A program made the translations under genes and the position numbers. DNA of 64,000 nucleotides from Planctomycetales bacterium (GTDB taxonomy: Bacteria; Planctomycetota; Planctomycetia; Planctomycetales; Planctomycetaceae). Location of the stretch: contig JANQPT010000038.1 in assembly GCA_028285345.1 (NCBI GenBank), forward strand, positions 124,001-188,000. The letters run 5' to 3'. The number at the start of each line of letters is the position of its first letter. Within the stretch, counting starts at the first letter, position 1. Below the pieces are notes generated by a model, which worked only from the letters and a program-made list of their open reading frames with translations, searched no databases and was not told where the DNA came from. Shown here piece after piece: positions 18,326 to 27,095 of the stretch.

Positions 18326-19192
18326 TTGACCGAGCAGACTGACAATCAGTCAAGCAAATCGCTCAGCAAGAAGCGAACGCGGCGACAGAAGATGTTTGCT
18401 GTGCTGCCGACGTTGCTGACTTTAGGTAATGTCGCCTGCGGATTCGGCAGCATCACGTTCGCCGCGAAACTCGACGGCAGCGAAACAGATCCCAGAAACC
18501 TGTTCATCGCCGGGTTGTTGATTTTTATCGCGATGGTTTTCGACATGCTCGACGGCAGCGCCGCGCGCTGGGCCAAGCATACCAGTGATTTTGGCGCCGA
18601 ACTGGATAGCTTGTGCGATGCGGTCAGCTTCGGTGTTGCGCCGGCGTTCATCCTGATCAAATTCTCCACGCCGTTTCATGAACGGCTGTTGTGGGTGATT
18701 GCCGTGCTGTTCGTGATGTGTACGGTGTTACGGCTCGCCCGGTTCAATGTCGAAACCGGGGAAGAAGACACACATGAGACCTTCAGCGGACTTCCTTCTC
18801 CTGCTGCGGCCGGAACAATCGCCTCGTTTGCCGTCGCCTATCCGGAATTCCTCGACCGCATCGCGGAATGGGAACTCAAGTCGCTGCAGTCTTATCGAGA
18901 ACCGCTCGAAACGACTGTGCAAATCACTTTGCCGTTCATCGCGCTGGCGGTCGCCTGCTTAATGATCTCCCGCATCCGCTATCCGCACGTCTTCAACCAG
19001 TTGTTTCGCGGTCGGCGGAATTATTATCACATGGTGCAGTTGATCTTCACCATCGCGATCATCGTTGCGGTGCGCGAGATGGCAGTGCCGCTGATCTTCT
19101 GCACATTCGCATTTGGCGCTCCGCTACGGGCGTTGTGGTCGCAGATTGCCGCGCGCGGCTGGCAGAAACCGACAACGTCTGTCGGCAATTGA
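18326..19192 (+). CDS. pssA: CDP-diacylglycerol-serine O-phosphatidyltransferase
   Basis: 288 residues with several membrane segments. The CDP-alcohol phosphotransferase motif D-G-x2-A-R-x8-G-x3-D-x3-D is complete: D76, G77, A80, R81, G90, D94, D98. It is preceded by the type II PssA lead PTLLTLGNVACGFGSI. It makes phosphatidylserine from CDP-diacylglycerol and serine, feeding Psd encoded just upstream. The start is TTG 18326, nine bases after GGAGGA at the end of psd, so translation is probably coupled. The C-terminal 20 residues are polar and not conserved in pattern. Confidence 0.95.
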   Translation: MTEQTDNQSSKSLSKKRTRRQKMFAVLPTLLTLGNVACGFGSITFAAKLDGSETDPRNLFIAGLLIFIAMVFDMLDGSAARWAKHTSDFGAELDSLCDAVSFGVAPAFILIKFSTPFHERLLWVIAVLFVMCTVLRLARFNVETGEEDTHETFSGLPSPAAAGTIASFAVAYPEFLDRIAEWELKSLQSYREPLETTVQITLPFIALAVACLMISRIRYPHVFNQLFRGRRNYYHMVQLIFTIAIIVAVREMAVPLIFCTFAFGAPLRALWSQIAARGWQKPTTSVGN

Positions 19193-19226
19193 GACGTTCG
19201 TCCCGACAGGAGCGATCAGCAGGTCG

Positions 19227-20030
19227 TTAGTCACCGGCCGAAAGCGCCTGAATCAGATTCAGGCCGTTGAACAGCGCGTGCATCACGACGTTGGCAAGAT
19301 AGCTGCGGCGGCGGTAATAGATGTAGCCGAACACCAGCGAGAGCGGTATCAACGGCAGCGGGTCGGGCCAAGCGGTAAAATGCACCGCGGCGAATGAAAA
19401 GGCGACGCCGACGACCGCAACGACAGGCGAGACGTGTTTGTGCAGCCAGCCTTGCAGAATAACTCGAAAGATGAGCTCCTCGAACAGCGGCGCGACCACG
19501 ACGACGGCTAAGGCGATCCAAGCCAGCGTCTGCGGACCCGCCCCGTCCTGAATCGCTTGCAAGTAGGGGTGACCGTCGTCCGGTTCGCGGAACGGCAGAA
19601 TGGCCCAGGAGACACCCCAGACCGGAATCAAGCTGGCCAGCAAACCCCAAACACCGACTTTGATATCGATCCATCGATCTGCGAGTTTGGGACGCTGCGG
19701 CGAGCGTTGCCGGCCGCCGGAAACTTCCATGAGTTCGATCAACAACAAAATCTTGAGAAACCCAGCGAGACAGAGGGCTTGGACTTTCTCAAAGATCGGG
19801 GAATCCGCGTCGACGCCCAGCGCGAAGTACGTGAATTTATCAGTCAGTCCCCAGATTCCGAATGCCGCCAGCACCGTCCATTGATCCCACGGGACCGGCT
19901 TTGTCTCACGCAGTGCGAGCGGCTGCAACTGTTCCGTCGACCAAAGCCTGATCGACTGCGCCCAAACCAGAACGCTGCCGAATCCGACGAATGTCATCAA
20001 CAGTCGGACAAATTGCGAGTCGAACTCCAT
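19227..20030 (-). CDS. CPBP family intramembrane glutamic endopeptidase (CAAX/Abi type)
   Basis: 267 residues, multipass. The three active-site motifs of the Rce1/CPBP family are all present: E184-E185-x3-R189 in FEELIFRVILQGWL, F213-x3-H217 in SFAAVHF, and H251-x3-N255 in VMHALFNG. The natural substrate is unknown; bacterial members process or protect against peptides or act in protein maturation. Its ATG (20030-20028) shares a base with the TGA of the upstream PLP-enzyme gene (TGATG), implying translational coupling. The functional link between the two is not obvious. Confidence 0.9.
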   Translation of the reverse strand: MEFDSQFVRLLMTFVGFGSVLVWAQSIRLWSTEQLQPLALRETKPVPWDQWTVLAAFGIWGLTDKFTYFALGVDADSPIFEKVQALCLAGFLKILLLIELMEVSGGRQRSPQRPKLADRWIDIKVGVWGLLASLIPVWGVSWAILPFREPDDGHPYLQAIQDGAGPQTLAWIALAVVVVAPLFEELIFRVILQGWLHKHVSPVVAVVGVAFSFAAVHFTAWPDPLPLIPLSLVFGYIYYRRRSYLANVVMHALFNGLNLIQALSAGD

Positions 20031-21082
20031 CAAACGCCAAGCTGGCCGAGGCCGTCCATCAGGTCTTCGTTGTAGGCAAACAACGCGGGTGTTCCCCCCG
20101 TGTGCACAAACACCACATGCTGATCTCGCGTGAATTTTCCGGCCCGGATATGGTCTATCAATCCCGCCATCGCTTTTCCGCTGTAAACCGGATCGAGCAA
20201 GATCGCTTCATTACGGGCCAACAGCGAAATCGCCTCCAGGCAACCGGGCGAGACTTTGCCGTATCCGTCCGGCCCGATGTACTCTTCGGTGAGATCGATA
20301 TCCGTAGCCGTCACGTCCGCGGCCACGCCGATCAATGCACCCGCCTCGCGCGCGATCCGCGCCATGTCGGCGGCGGTATCCCAGGGCCAAACAATCGGGG
20401 CGACATGTGTGATTCCATACGTGTGCCCCATGGCCTCGCGCGCCAGCACCAACCCCGCACCGGTCGAACCGGCCGAGCAGACGTAAACGGCGTCCGGCGT
20501 GAAGGACTGCTCAGCCGATTGTTCAGCGATCTCGACCATCGCCGTTACATAACCGATCGCCGCCAGTGGTTTGACCGTCTTGCGATCCCAGGCATAGACC
20601 TTGCGCCCCTCCGCCACATACTTCTCGCTGAGGTTCGCGATGTATTCATCGACCTCAAGTCCGATGCCGCCGTCAATGATTTCCACTTTGGCACCGACGA
20701 GATGATCCAGCAGCAGATTCCCTTGGATCGGGTCCGGTTCGGTCGCGGGCCGCCCCCGACCCAGAACCAAATGAATGTCGATGCCCGCTTTGGCGCAGGC
20801 GGCGGCGGTCTGCCGGCAATTATTGCTTTGCACGCCGGCGCCCCAGACAATCAAATCCGCCTGCTTTTTGAGCACGTCGCCCAGGATCAACTCATTGTGC
20901 CGGGTCTTATTTCCGCCGAACGTCAGGCCGGTGCAATCGTCCCGCTTAATGTAAATCTGCGGGCCACCGAACATCTCCGACAACTTCGGCAGGTGTTCCA
21001 GCGGCGTGGGAACGTGTGCCAGCGGAAAATGCGGGAGTTGGGCGACTGCGTTACGGAGCTCAGCGGTGGTTAGCGCGGACAT
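20030..21082 (-). CDS. D-cysteine desulfhydrase / ACC deaminase family PLP enzyme
   Basis: 350 residues. The start VPTPLEHLPKLSEMFG and the PLP lysine context IKRDDCTGLTFGGNKTRHNE (K59) are those of the D-cysteine desulfhydrase/1-aminocyclopropane-1-carboxylate deaminase family. A substrate-binding GVQSNNCRQTAA block follows, and the phosphate-binding loop is CSAGSTGAGL. The usual QSNHTRQ reads QSNNCRQ here, which may affect specificity. Cleavage of D-cysteine to pyruvate, sulfide and ammonia is the best family guess; ACC deaminase or another D-amino-acid lyase is possible. ATG 21082 is the homology start, although the frame is open to 21277. Confidence 0.88.
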   Translation of the reverse strand: MSALTTAELRNAVAQLPHFPLAHVPTPLEHLPKLSEMFGGPQIYIKRDDCTGLTFGGNKTRHNELILGDVLKKQADLIVWGAGVQSNNCRQTAAACAKAGIDIHLVLGRGRPATEPDPIQGNLLLDHLVGAKVEIIDGGIGLEVDEYIANLSEKYVAEGRKVYAWDRKTVKPLAAIGYVTAMVEIAEQSAEQSFTPDAVYVCSAGSTGAGLVLAREAMGHTYGITHVAPIVWPWDTAADMARIAREAGALIGVAADVTATDIDLTEEYIGPDGYGKVSPGCLEAISLLARNEAILLDPVYSGKAMAGLIDHIRAGKFTRDQHVVFVHTGGTPALFAYNEDLMDGLGQLGV

Positions 21083-21297
21083 CGTTTTTCCAAAGGTGGG
21101 GAAACCGCGGAGAAAGTTGCTACGAGATACTATAACCTTGCTCGTGATCGATTTGCGAGTGCATCGTGCGATGGGTTCAACCGGCGCCTCACCGATCAAA
21201 TCGCCGTTGCTGAAGAACGCGTGCCAGCAGGGAGTCGGTTTGCTATGATGCAGCCGACCGAACGTTGACGACTTCAATTTCTCTCAGAAAGACTGCG

Positions 21298-22341
21298 ATG
21301 CCCGCTGCGACTTACAAGGACGCCGGTGTTGACCTGGAGTTGTACCAACAGGCGATGGGTCGGCTGCCGCAACTGATCCAGAAGACCCAAACGCCGCGCG
21401 TTCTCGATCTGCCGGGTGGATTTGCTGGGTTGTTTCGACTCAACGGCGAGGGCTCTTCCTACCGCGACCCGGTGCTGGTCTCCGGTACGGATGGAGTGGG
21501 AACCAAGATCAAAGTCGCCATCCAAGCCGGCCGGTATGATACGATCGGCATCGACTTGGTGGCGATGTGCGTTAACGATTGCCTCTGCCTGGGAGCGGAG
21601 CCGCTGTTCTTCCTGGATTACCTCGCCCTCGGTAAAGATGAACCCGATTTGGTCGTGGAGTTGGTGAAAGGGATCAGTGATGCCTGCGTCGAGACCGGAG
21701 CCGTGTTGCTGGGCGGCGAGACGGCCATCATGCCGGATCTGTACGCAGAGGGCGACTTTGACATGGCCGGTTTTTGTGTCGGCGTGGCAGAACGGGAGCG
21801 ACTGATCGACGGGAAAGCCGTTGAGCCGGGCGACGTGATTATCGGGCTGGAATCGAGTGGCCTGCACTCCAACGGATTCAGCTTGATCCGCAAAGTCGTC
21901 TTCGACACAGCCGGTTTGTCAATCGACGCCAACGTGAGTGAGTTGGGGGGTACGGTCGGCGAGGTGCTGCTGCGGCCGACGCGGCTCTACGTCTCGGCGA
22001 TTTCCGCCGCAATGCAGTCCGGTGCGGCGGTGCACGGAATGGCACATATCACCGGCGGCGGCTTAGAGGAGAACGTGACGCGAATTCTGCCCGAAGGATG
22101 CCGGGCGGTGATCGACCGGGCGTCCTGGCAACCTCAGCCGGAATTCGGCTGGCTGCAGCAATTAGGCCAAATCGAACGCGCTGAAATGTTCAAGGTGTTC
22201 AACATGGGAATCGGCTATGTGGTGATTGCCTCCGCGGAGGATGCGGATAAGATTCAACAGACGCTCGCGTCGGAGCATGTCAACAGCTGCGTGATCGGCG
22301 AAATCATCGCCGGCGAGCCGTCCACGGAATTGCTCAACTGA
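21298..22341 (+). CDS. purM: Phosphoribosylformylglycinamidine cyclo-ligase (AIR synthetase)
   Basis: 347 residues, standard for PurM, which closes the imidazole ring of aminoimidazole ribonucleotide using ATP in purine synthesis. Signatures in order are YKDAGVDLELYQQAM, VSGTDGVGTKIKVA, GIDLVAMCVNDCLCLGAEPLFFLDYLA, GGETAIMPDLY, GLHSNGFSLIR, MAHITGGGLEENVTRILP and FNMGIGYVV. It overlaps nothing and is followed after 13 bases by an ABC-2 permease gene, probably by chance. ATG 21298 fits homology better than the extended frame from 21265. No other pur genes are adjacent, though a PurU-type deformylase lies 4 kb away. Confidence 0.97.
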   Translation: MPAATYKDAGVDLELYQQAMGRLPQLIQKTQTPRVLDLPGGFAGLFRLNGEGSSYRDPVLVSGTDGVGTKIKVAIQAGRYDTIGIDLVAMCVNDCLCLGAEPLFFLDYLALGKDEPDLVVELVKGISDACVETGAVLLGGETAIMPDLYAEGDFDMAGFCVGVAERERLIDGKAVEPGDVIIGLESSGLHSNGFSLIRKVVFDTAGLSIDANVSELGGTVGEVLLRPTRLYVSAISAAMQSGAAVHGMAHITGGGLEENVTRILPEGCRAVIDRASWQPQPEFGWLQQLGQIERAEMFKVFNMGIGYVVIASAEDADKIQQTLASEHVNSCVIGEIIAGEPSTELLN

Positions 22342-22354
22342 ATCCGAATCACCC

Positions 22355-23179
22355 ATGGGCTCTCCTCACTATTTTCGTGTCCTCCGCATCTTTGCGCGAA
22401 ACTCCCTCGTTCGCGAGATGCAATTTCGCGGCAATTTCTTGATCACGATCACCTCTCACGCGCTGTGGTTCGCGGCGCAACTGATCTTGTTTGATCTGAT
22501 TTACCGCAACGTGGACAGCATTAACGGCTGGTCGCGGTTCGAGTTCTTTGCGTTTATGGCCACCGGCATGATCATCAACAAATTGATCGAATCGATCTTC
22601 ATGCCGAATTGCGCAAATTTCAGCGAACTGATCCGGACGGGGAATCTGGATTTCGCCCTGCTCAAGCCGATTGACACGCAGTTCTTGATATCGTTCGAGA
22701 AGCTCGATCTGGCCCGGTTGGCTGATTTGGTCTTCGCCACGACCTTGCTGGGCTACTCGCTGTCCAGACTCGACGCGTTTGCGCAGATCAGTTTCGTGCA
22801 GGTGATCATGTATTTGACCATGATTTTCCTGGGAGTCGCGTTCTTTTATAGCTTGATGATCGCGCTCGCCAGCACGAGTATTTGGTTCGGCCGGAACCAG
22901 GGTTTGTACGACTTTTGGTTCTACATCACGATCTTCGCCCGCTATCCGCGGAGCATCTATGACCGCAGCTCGGGATTTGGGTTGGCACTGCAGAGCGTGT
23001 TCTCCTACGTGCTGCCGATTCTGCTTGTGGTGACGGTTCCAGCGCGGGTGTTGTTGGACAAAGCGCTGACTCCGTCGTGGTTGACGTTGGTGATGGTCGC
23101 AGCATCGCTGTTGGGACTAATACTGTCCCGAGCGGTGTTCCATCGCGCGCTAATGAGCTATCGCAGCGCCAGCAGTTGA
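22355..23179 (+). CDS. ABC-2 family transporter permease
   Basis: 274 residues with about six membrane helices. The pattern of the ABC-2 permease subgroup (COG3694 type) is visible: a cytoplasmic amphipathic start (RVLRIFARNSLVREMQFRGNFLI), the loop FSELIRTGNLDFALLKPIDTQFLISFEKLD, and FARYPRSIYDRSSGFGLALQSVFSYVLP. The loop GxLDxxLLKPxxxQF is typical of this family. Such permeases pair with an ATPase and often a second permease for export of an unknown substrate. No ABC ATPase gene is next to it here, so the partner must be encoded elsewhere. Confidence 0.85.
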   Translation: MGSPHYFRVLRIFARNSLVREMQFRGNFLITITSHALWFAAQLILFDLIYRNVDSINGWSRFEFFAFMATGMIINKLIESIFMPNCANFSELIRTGNLDFALLKPIDTQFLISFEKLDLARLADLVFATTLLGYSLSRLDAFAQISFVQVIMYLTMIFLGVAFFYSLMIALASTSIWFGRNQGLYDFWFYITIFARYPRSIYDRSSGFGLALQSVFSYVLPILLVVTVPARVLLDKALTPSWLTLVMVAASLLGLILSRAVFHRALMSYRSASS

Positions 23180-23249
23180 CGCGCAGTCGCCCAGTGGCTC
23201 GCGCGGAGCCAACGGCGCAGATGCGTGCTACGGCTAACCCTCAGGGTAG

Positions 23250-23269
23250 CCGAACTCGTGAGAGTTCGG
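23250..23269. repeat. Perfect 8-bp stem-loop with GTGA tetraloop
   Basis: CCGAACTC (23250-23257), loop GTGA, GAGTTCGG (23262-23269). As RNA the loop is a GNRA tetraloop, very stable. It lies in the 261-base spacer after the ABC-2 permease gene and looks like a member of a dispersed intergenic hairpin family. Confidence 0.7.
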
Positions 23270-23383
23270 GAGTTCACCTGCAGCGTTTTGAGCGTGCACG
23301 ACGTTGCGCGAAGCTTCTTCGATAAGCTCCGAATTGACGATGGGTCGCTGGGGTCGAGCAATGCGAGCACCCAGATATCGAAC

Positions 23384-23411
23384 CTGGGGGCGGACTAACG
23401 TCCGACCCCAG
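23384..23411. terminator. GC-rich stem-loop between convergent genes
   Basis: CTGGGGGCGGAC (23384-23395), loop TAAC, GTCCGACCCCAG (23400-23411): a 12-base stem with one mismatch. It lies 30 bases beyond the end of the repeat-tail gene at 23441 and downstream of the permease gene. There is no long T run, so intrinsic termination is uncertain. Confidence 0.45.
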
Positions 23412-23440
23412 CCACTCTGAAATGTCTTTTCCGGCAAAGC

Positions 23441-23959
23441 CTAACGCTTTTTGGGTTCGTCGTCGTCTTCCAACTCGAACGCTTCGGAATCTTCCAGCAG
23501 ATCGTCAGCGGACATTTCAAATTCGCTGCTGGTTTCAAATTCACCGGTCTGCACGAATTCCCCACTCGTCTCGAACTCGCCGGTCTGAACGAATTCGCCG
23601 CTCTGGATGAACTCGCCGCTCTGTTCGAATTCGGCGCTGGTGGCGAACTCGTCGGATGCCGCGAACTCGGCGGTCACCTCAGCGGTCATCGCGGCCTTGT
23701 CGGCGGCGGGCTGTGCACGTTTGGCTCCGGCTGGCTGCGCCGGTTCAACTGGGGCACCGGCGTCGCGCGACCGGACAAGAATCGCCACCGGCATCAACGC
23801 AAACGTGACTCCGATCAGCATGGTGATGCTCACCAGAAAGATCATCATCCAACCTGCGTTGGAGACGTACCACAGAAAAAACAACACCATGCTGACCACA
23901 ACAAGGGCACCTGGAATTGCGCCAACCAGGGAGACGCCGGCGAGAGTCTTTTTGTCCAC
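23441..23959 (-). CDS. Two-helix membrane protein with hexapeptide (S/T)xEFxx repeat tail
   Basis: 172 residues from GTG 23959; a TTG at 24010 would add 17 unlikely residues. Membrane segments lie at about 8-31 and 36-63. A Pro/Ala-rich linker follows (65-95). Then nine Glu-Phe dipeptides occur at an exact six-residue spacing (98, 104, 110, 116, 122, 128, 134, 140, 146) as SGEFVQ/TGEFET-type units. The tail ends in an acidic stretch (ADDLLEDSEAFELEDDDEPKKR). No family was recognised. The exactly periodic, acidic-aromatic tail suggests a linear binding platform or a phosphorylation target rather than an enzyme. Confidence 0.7.
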   Translation of the reverse strand: MDKKTLAGVSLVGAIPGALVVVSMVLFFLWYVSNAGWMMIFLVSITMLIGVTFALMPVAILVRSRDAGAPVEPAQPAGAKRAQPAADKAAMTAEVTAEFAASDEFATSAEFEQSGEFIQSGEFVQTGEFETSGEFVQTGEFETSSEFEMSADDLLEDSEAFELEDDDEPKKR

Positions 23960-24454
23960 GATTATTCTTTCGAGTCTCAAGATGCTGACGAATCGGAGGA
24001 GGAGGCTCAATTGTTAGGTCCGCCGTCATACGAACCGCGCACTCCGCATTTCATCTTAATCGCCCAGATTACCTGATGCAAGAACCGAATCCTAGCGGCA
24101 GATCCAGAACATCGGGTTTTCGCACGGGCGGACAACGCCGCTCGGCGATGGGGGCGTACAATGCCTATAACCGCTAAGAACCGACTCCGGAGTCGGGGCG
24201 TGAACATGGGGCTGCACGCAGTCGATTCGACTTTTTCTTCGTCGTCACAGTTAATTGAGCCCGGCGGATGCGGTCAATTCTAACTGCCGGCGTATCGGCG
24301 GAATGAGTATTGATTCACGACAGAATTCACGGGCAAACGTGGAGCGGGTTGCAAGCTGAATCGGACACCGCTATTTTCGATAGCGAAAAATCGGGAAATG
24401 CTTTCCCACGAACAATTTATGCACCGGTGAGGAGGCGCCGGAACGGGTGATTTG
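23960..24454. other. Intergenic between divergent genes; contains a 16-bp perfect palindrome
   Basis: 495 bases between the hexapeptide-repeat gene and moaC. The palindrome CCGACTCCGGAGTCGG occupies 24181-24196; it could be a hairpin repeat or a protein-binding site. No coding frame in this stretch looks real. Confidence 0.55.
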
Positions 24455-24928
24455 ATGGGCAAATTGACACATTTCGACGACGAGGGCGCCAGCCGCATGG
24501 TGGACGTCGGCGATAAGCCGGTCACCGAACGGATGGCACGCGCCAGCGGAATTGTTGAGATGCGGGCTGAGACACTGCAGCTCATCAAAGATCACAACGT
24601 CGCCAAAGGTGACGTGTTTGAGGTCGCGCGGTTAGCGGGAATCATGGCGGCCAAACGAACCGCTGATTTGATTCCGCTCTGCCATCCGCTCGGTCTCGAT
24701 GCGGTCGAAGTGGCGTTCGAAACGCTGAGCGAGTCGACCGTTAAGATTACCGCCACCGCTCGTATGCACGGACGGACCGGCGTCGAGATGGAGGCATTGA
24801 CCGCCGTGAGTGTCGCGGCACTGACGATTTATGACATGTGCAAGGCGGCTGATCGGGAGATGACGATCGGCCCAATTCAGTTGCAGGAAAAATCAGGCGG
24901 GAAGCGTGGGCATTTTATTCGACAATGA
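24455..24928 (+). CDS. moaC: Cyclic pyranopterin monophosphate synthase MoaC
   Basis: 157 residues, normal for MoaC, which with MoaA converts GTP to cyclic pyranopterin monophosphate in molybdenum cofactor synthesis. Signatures are [57 protein letters not shown], and [29 protein letters not shown], including the catalytic Lys/Asp region near the C-terminus and the HPLGL block. No other moa or moe genes are nearby. ATG 24455 is used rather than the adjoining TTG 24452; GAGGAGG lies about 20 bases upstream, which is rather far. Confidence 0.97.
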   Translation: MGKLTHFDDEGASRMVDVGDKPVTERMARASGIVEMRAETLQLIKDHNVAKGDVFEVARLAGIMAAKRTADLIPLCHPLGLDAVEVAFETLSESTVKITATARMHGRTGVEMEALTAVSVAALTIYDMCKAADREMTIGPIQLQEKSGGKRGHFIRQ

Positions 24929-25048
24929 GGATTCGAATCGAATTCGATAGAACGGGTTGTTGAAACCGGCTCTCGTGCGGAGGCCGTGCTTGATATTGAA
25001 ATGACGTCAGGCGCGCTGATTCGATTCAACTCAAGATGAGGCACTGAT

Positions 25049-26053
25049 ATGAAAGAAGGACTCGCGGGATCTCCGGGAGCTTCCGAATTGCTCGTGCAGG
25101 TCGACGAACTGCTGGGTGACGACCTCGTGCGCGTGGAACAAATCTTCGCGGAGGAACTCAAGAGTTGGCATCCGTTCGTCAATGACGTTCTTGAGCACAT
25201 GACCCGTTTTCGCGGCAAACGGCTGCGGCCCATTTTGCTGTTGCTGTCAGCGAAAGCGTGCGGAGCGATTACCAACGACCATTTCGTCCTCGCCGCGGTC
25301 GTGGAGATGATTCACACGGCCACATTGGTGCACGACGACGTGTTGGACGACGCGGAAATCCGTCGCCACGTGGCGACGATCAACTCCCGTTGGAACAACG
25401 AAACGAGCGTCTTGCTGGGGGACTACCTCTTCACGCATGCATTTCATTTGGCGAGCAGCCTGGAGAGCACGCTGGCCTGCCGGCTGATCGGGCGATCGAC
25501 GAATATCGTCTGTGAAGGAGAACTTTCACAGATCCATCAGCGCGGAAATCACGAACTGACGGAAGCCGAATACCTGGAGATCATCGAGGGTAAAACCGCG
25601 GAACTTTGCGCCCTGTGTTGCCAACTCGGCGCGCATTTCGCCGACTCGGGCGAGCAGACGTCACAGTCGCTGCGGGAATACGGCCGTTGCCTGGGAATCG
25701 CGTTTCAAATCGCCGACGATTTGCTGGATGTACTGGGCAGCGAAGACCAAACCGGCAAGTCGCTCGGATCAGATCTGCAAAAGGAAAAACTGACGTTGCC
25801 GTTGATCCGTCTTCTGGGGCAGTCAGGTCCCGCCCAATCGGCCGAGATTCGCCGATTGCTGGCCGATCCCAACGACAACACCCGCAGCCGGCTGAAGAAG
25901 TTCTTCGAACTCAGCGACGCCGTCGAATACTCGTTTGCGCGCGCCAACGAATTCGCCTTAGCCGCCCGGCAGCAGCTCGGCAATCTGCCCGATTCGATCA
26001 GCAAACGGCTGCTGGAAGATTTGACCGAATTTGCCACCCGCCGGAATTGGTAG
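25049..26053 (+). CDS. Trans-type polyprenyl diphosphate synthase
   Basis: 334 residues. The first aspartate-rich motif is D96-D-V-L-D-D101 in TATLVHDDVLDDAEIRR. The second is D223-D-L-L-D227 in FQIADDLLDVLGSEDQTGKSLGSDLQKEKLTLP. RGKRLRP (55-61) and GEL...GKTAELCALCCQLGA are also present. The position before the first motif is not aromatic (H89-T-A-T-L), in keeping with a long-chain octaprenyl/heptaprenyl (quinone side chain) synthase of the IspB/HepT type. Exact chain length cannot be read. It is separated from moaC by 120 bases and may be monocistronic. Confidence 0.93.
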   Translation: MKEGLAGSPGASELLVQVDELLGDDLVRVEQIFAEELKSWHPFVNDVLEHMTRFRGKRLRPILLLLSAKACGAITNDHFVLAAVVEMIHTATLVHDDVLDDAEIRRHVATINSRWNNETSVLLGDYLFTHAFHLASSLESTLACRLIGRSTNIVCEGELSQIHQRGNHELTEAEYLEIIEGKTAELCALCCQLGAHFADSGEQTSQSLREYGRCLGIAFQIADDLLDVLGSEDQTGKSLGSDLQKEKLTLPLIRLLGQSGPAQSAEIRRLLADPNDNTRSRLKKFFELSDAVEYSFARANEFALAARQQLGNLPDSISKRLLEDLTEFATRRNW

Positions 26054-26122
26054 ACCCGTGCAACTCGCCGTCAAGACGCGGCGGGGATTTCTGATACTTA
26101 TCGGATTCGCAGAGCTTGCGGT

Positions 26123-26995
26123 TCACTCGTCGGCTTCGTTTGACCGCACCACACGGTGAAAGTGGAGTTCCACCTCGCGATCCACGACCCGCCGCAGGCC
26201 TTCGACCAGACAGGTTGGTTCGTGGTCCGATTCTCCGATGCGGATGATCTCTTCCAACGGCGTGCCGGGCGTGATGGTGAAGGTCGCCTGGTGGATGGTC
26301 TGATTGCCGGCATCAAGTTCGGGAACGATGAAATGGATCGTCGCTCCGTAGGTGAGCATACGGTGCTCAAACGCGTCCTGGTACGGGCGGAAACCGGGAA
26401 ACGGCGGCAGCAGGCCGTGATGCAAATTGATGATCCGTCCGCCCGCAAACCGCCAGCAAGTGCTCGCCGGCAGAATCCGCATATAGCGTGCAAGCACGAT
26501 GTAGTCGACGTCGTACTCGTCAAACAGTTCGACCATGCGGTCGTTATCTGGATTGCCCTTGCCGTCACCCACCATGTGCCAGTTGACGTCGAACTGCTCG
26601 GCGACGCCCCGCACGGCGTTGCGGTTGCCGATCATTACCACCGGATCGGCCTTGAGCCGCCCATCGCGAATCGCCCGCAAGACCGCTAGTGCCGGTTCGG
26701 GGCGGTAGGTGACGCAGATCGCCAGCTTCGGTTTTTGCGGAGGATCGGGACGCGACCAGGTGCGAATCGATAGGCCGGTCTGCGTGCCGATATCGTTCAT
26801 CGTCGTCCGCAAATCGGCAATGGACTCCTGGTCGCCCGGCCAATCGACGCGCAGCAACATGGCAAAGATGCGTTCGGCGTCATGGTCGTACATCTGAATC
26901 TCGCCGATGTTGGCACCGGAGGTTGTGACGTGATGCACGATCGGATCCGCCAACCCACGATTATCTGGACCGACGGCAGTAATGATAACTTGCAT
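26123..26995 (-). CDS. purU: Formyltetrahydrofolate deformylase (PurU-type)
   Basis: 290 residues: an N-terminal ACT domain (1-85, TAVGPDNRGLADPIVHHVTTSGANI) and a formyltransferase-fold domain (90-280). The catalytic Asn, His and Asp of the PurN/PurU fold are recognisable: N190-L-H192 in INLHHGLLPPFPG and D228 in PELDAGNQ. The enzyme hydrolyses 10-formyl-THF to formate and THF, balancing the one-carbon pool. The loop after the Asp reads LDAGNQTIHQ where PurU normally has LDEGPIIEQ, a modest divergence. The same window holds purM and 5-formyl-THF cyclo-ligase, both linked to the folate/purine route but not in an operon with this gene. Confidence 0.9.
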   Translation of the reverse strand: MQVIITAVGPDNRGLADPIVHHVTTSGANIGEIQMYDHDAERIFAMLLRVDWPGDQESIADLRTTMNDIGTQTGLSIRTWSRPDPPQKPKLAICVTYRPEPALAVLRAIRDGRLKADPVVMIGNRNAVRGVAEQFDVNWHMVGDGKGNPDNDRMVELFDEYDVDYIVLARYMRILPASTCWRFAGGRIINLHHGLLPPFPGFRPYQDAFEHRMLTYGATIHFIVPELDAGNQTIHQATFTITPGTPLEEIIRIGESDHEPTCLVEGLRRVVDREVELHFHRVVRSNEADE

Positions 26996-27095
26996 GATGG
27001 CTTAACCCCCACAGCGTCCCGGTAGGCGTATTGGCGTCAGCGTTTTATGATAACGTCTGTCGATTCGGCGACTGATTCCAGAATTGGAGCACACG

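Noticed and set aside
19991-21073. 360-codon rightward frame over the PLP-enzyme gene
   Set aside because: Antisense to a full desulfhydrase-family gene; Arg/His-rich composition without recognisable domains.
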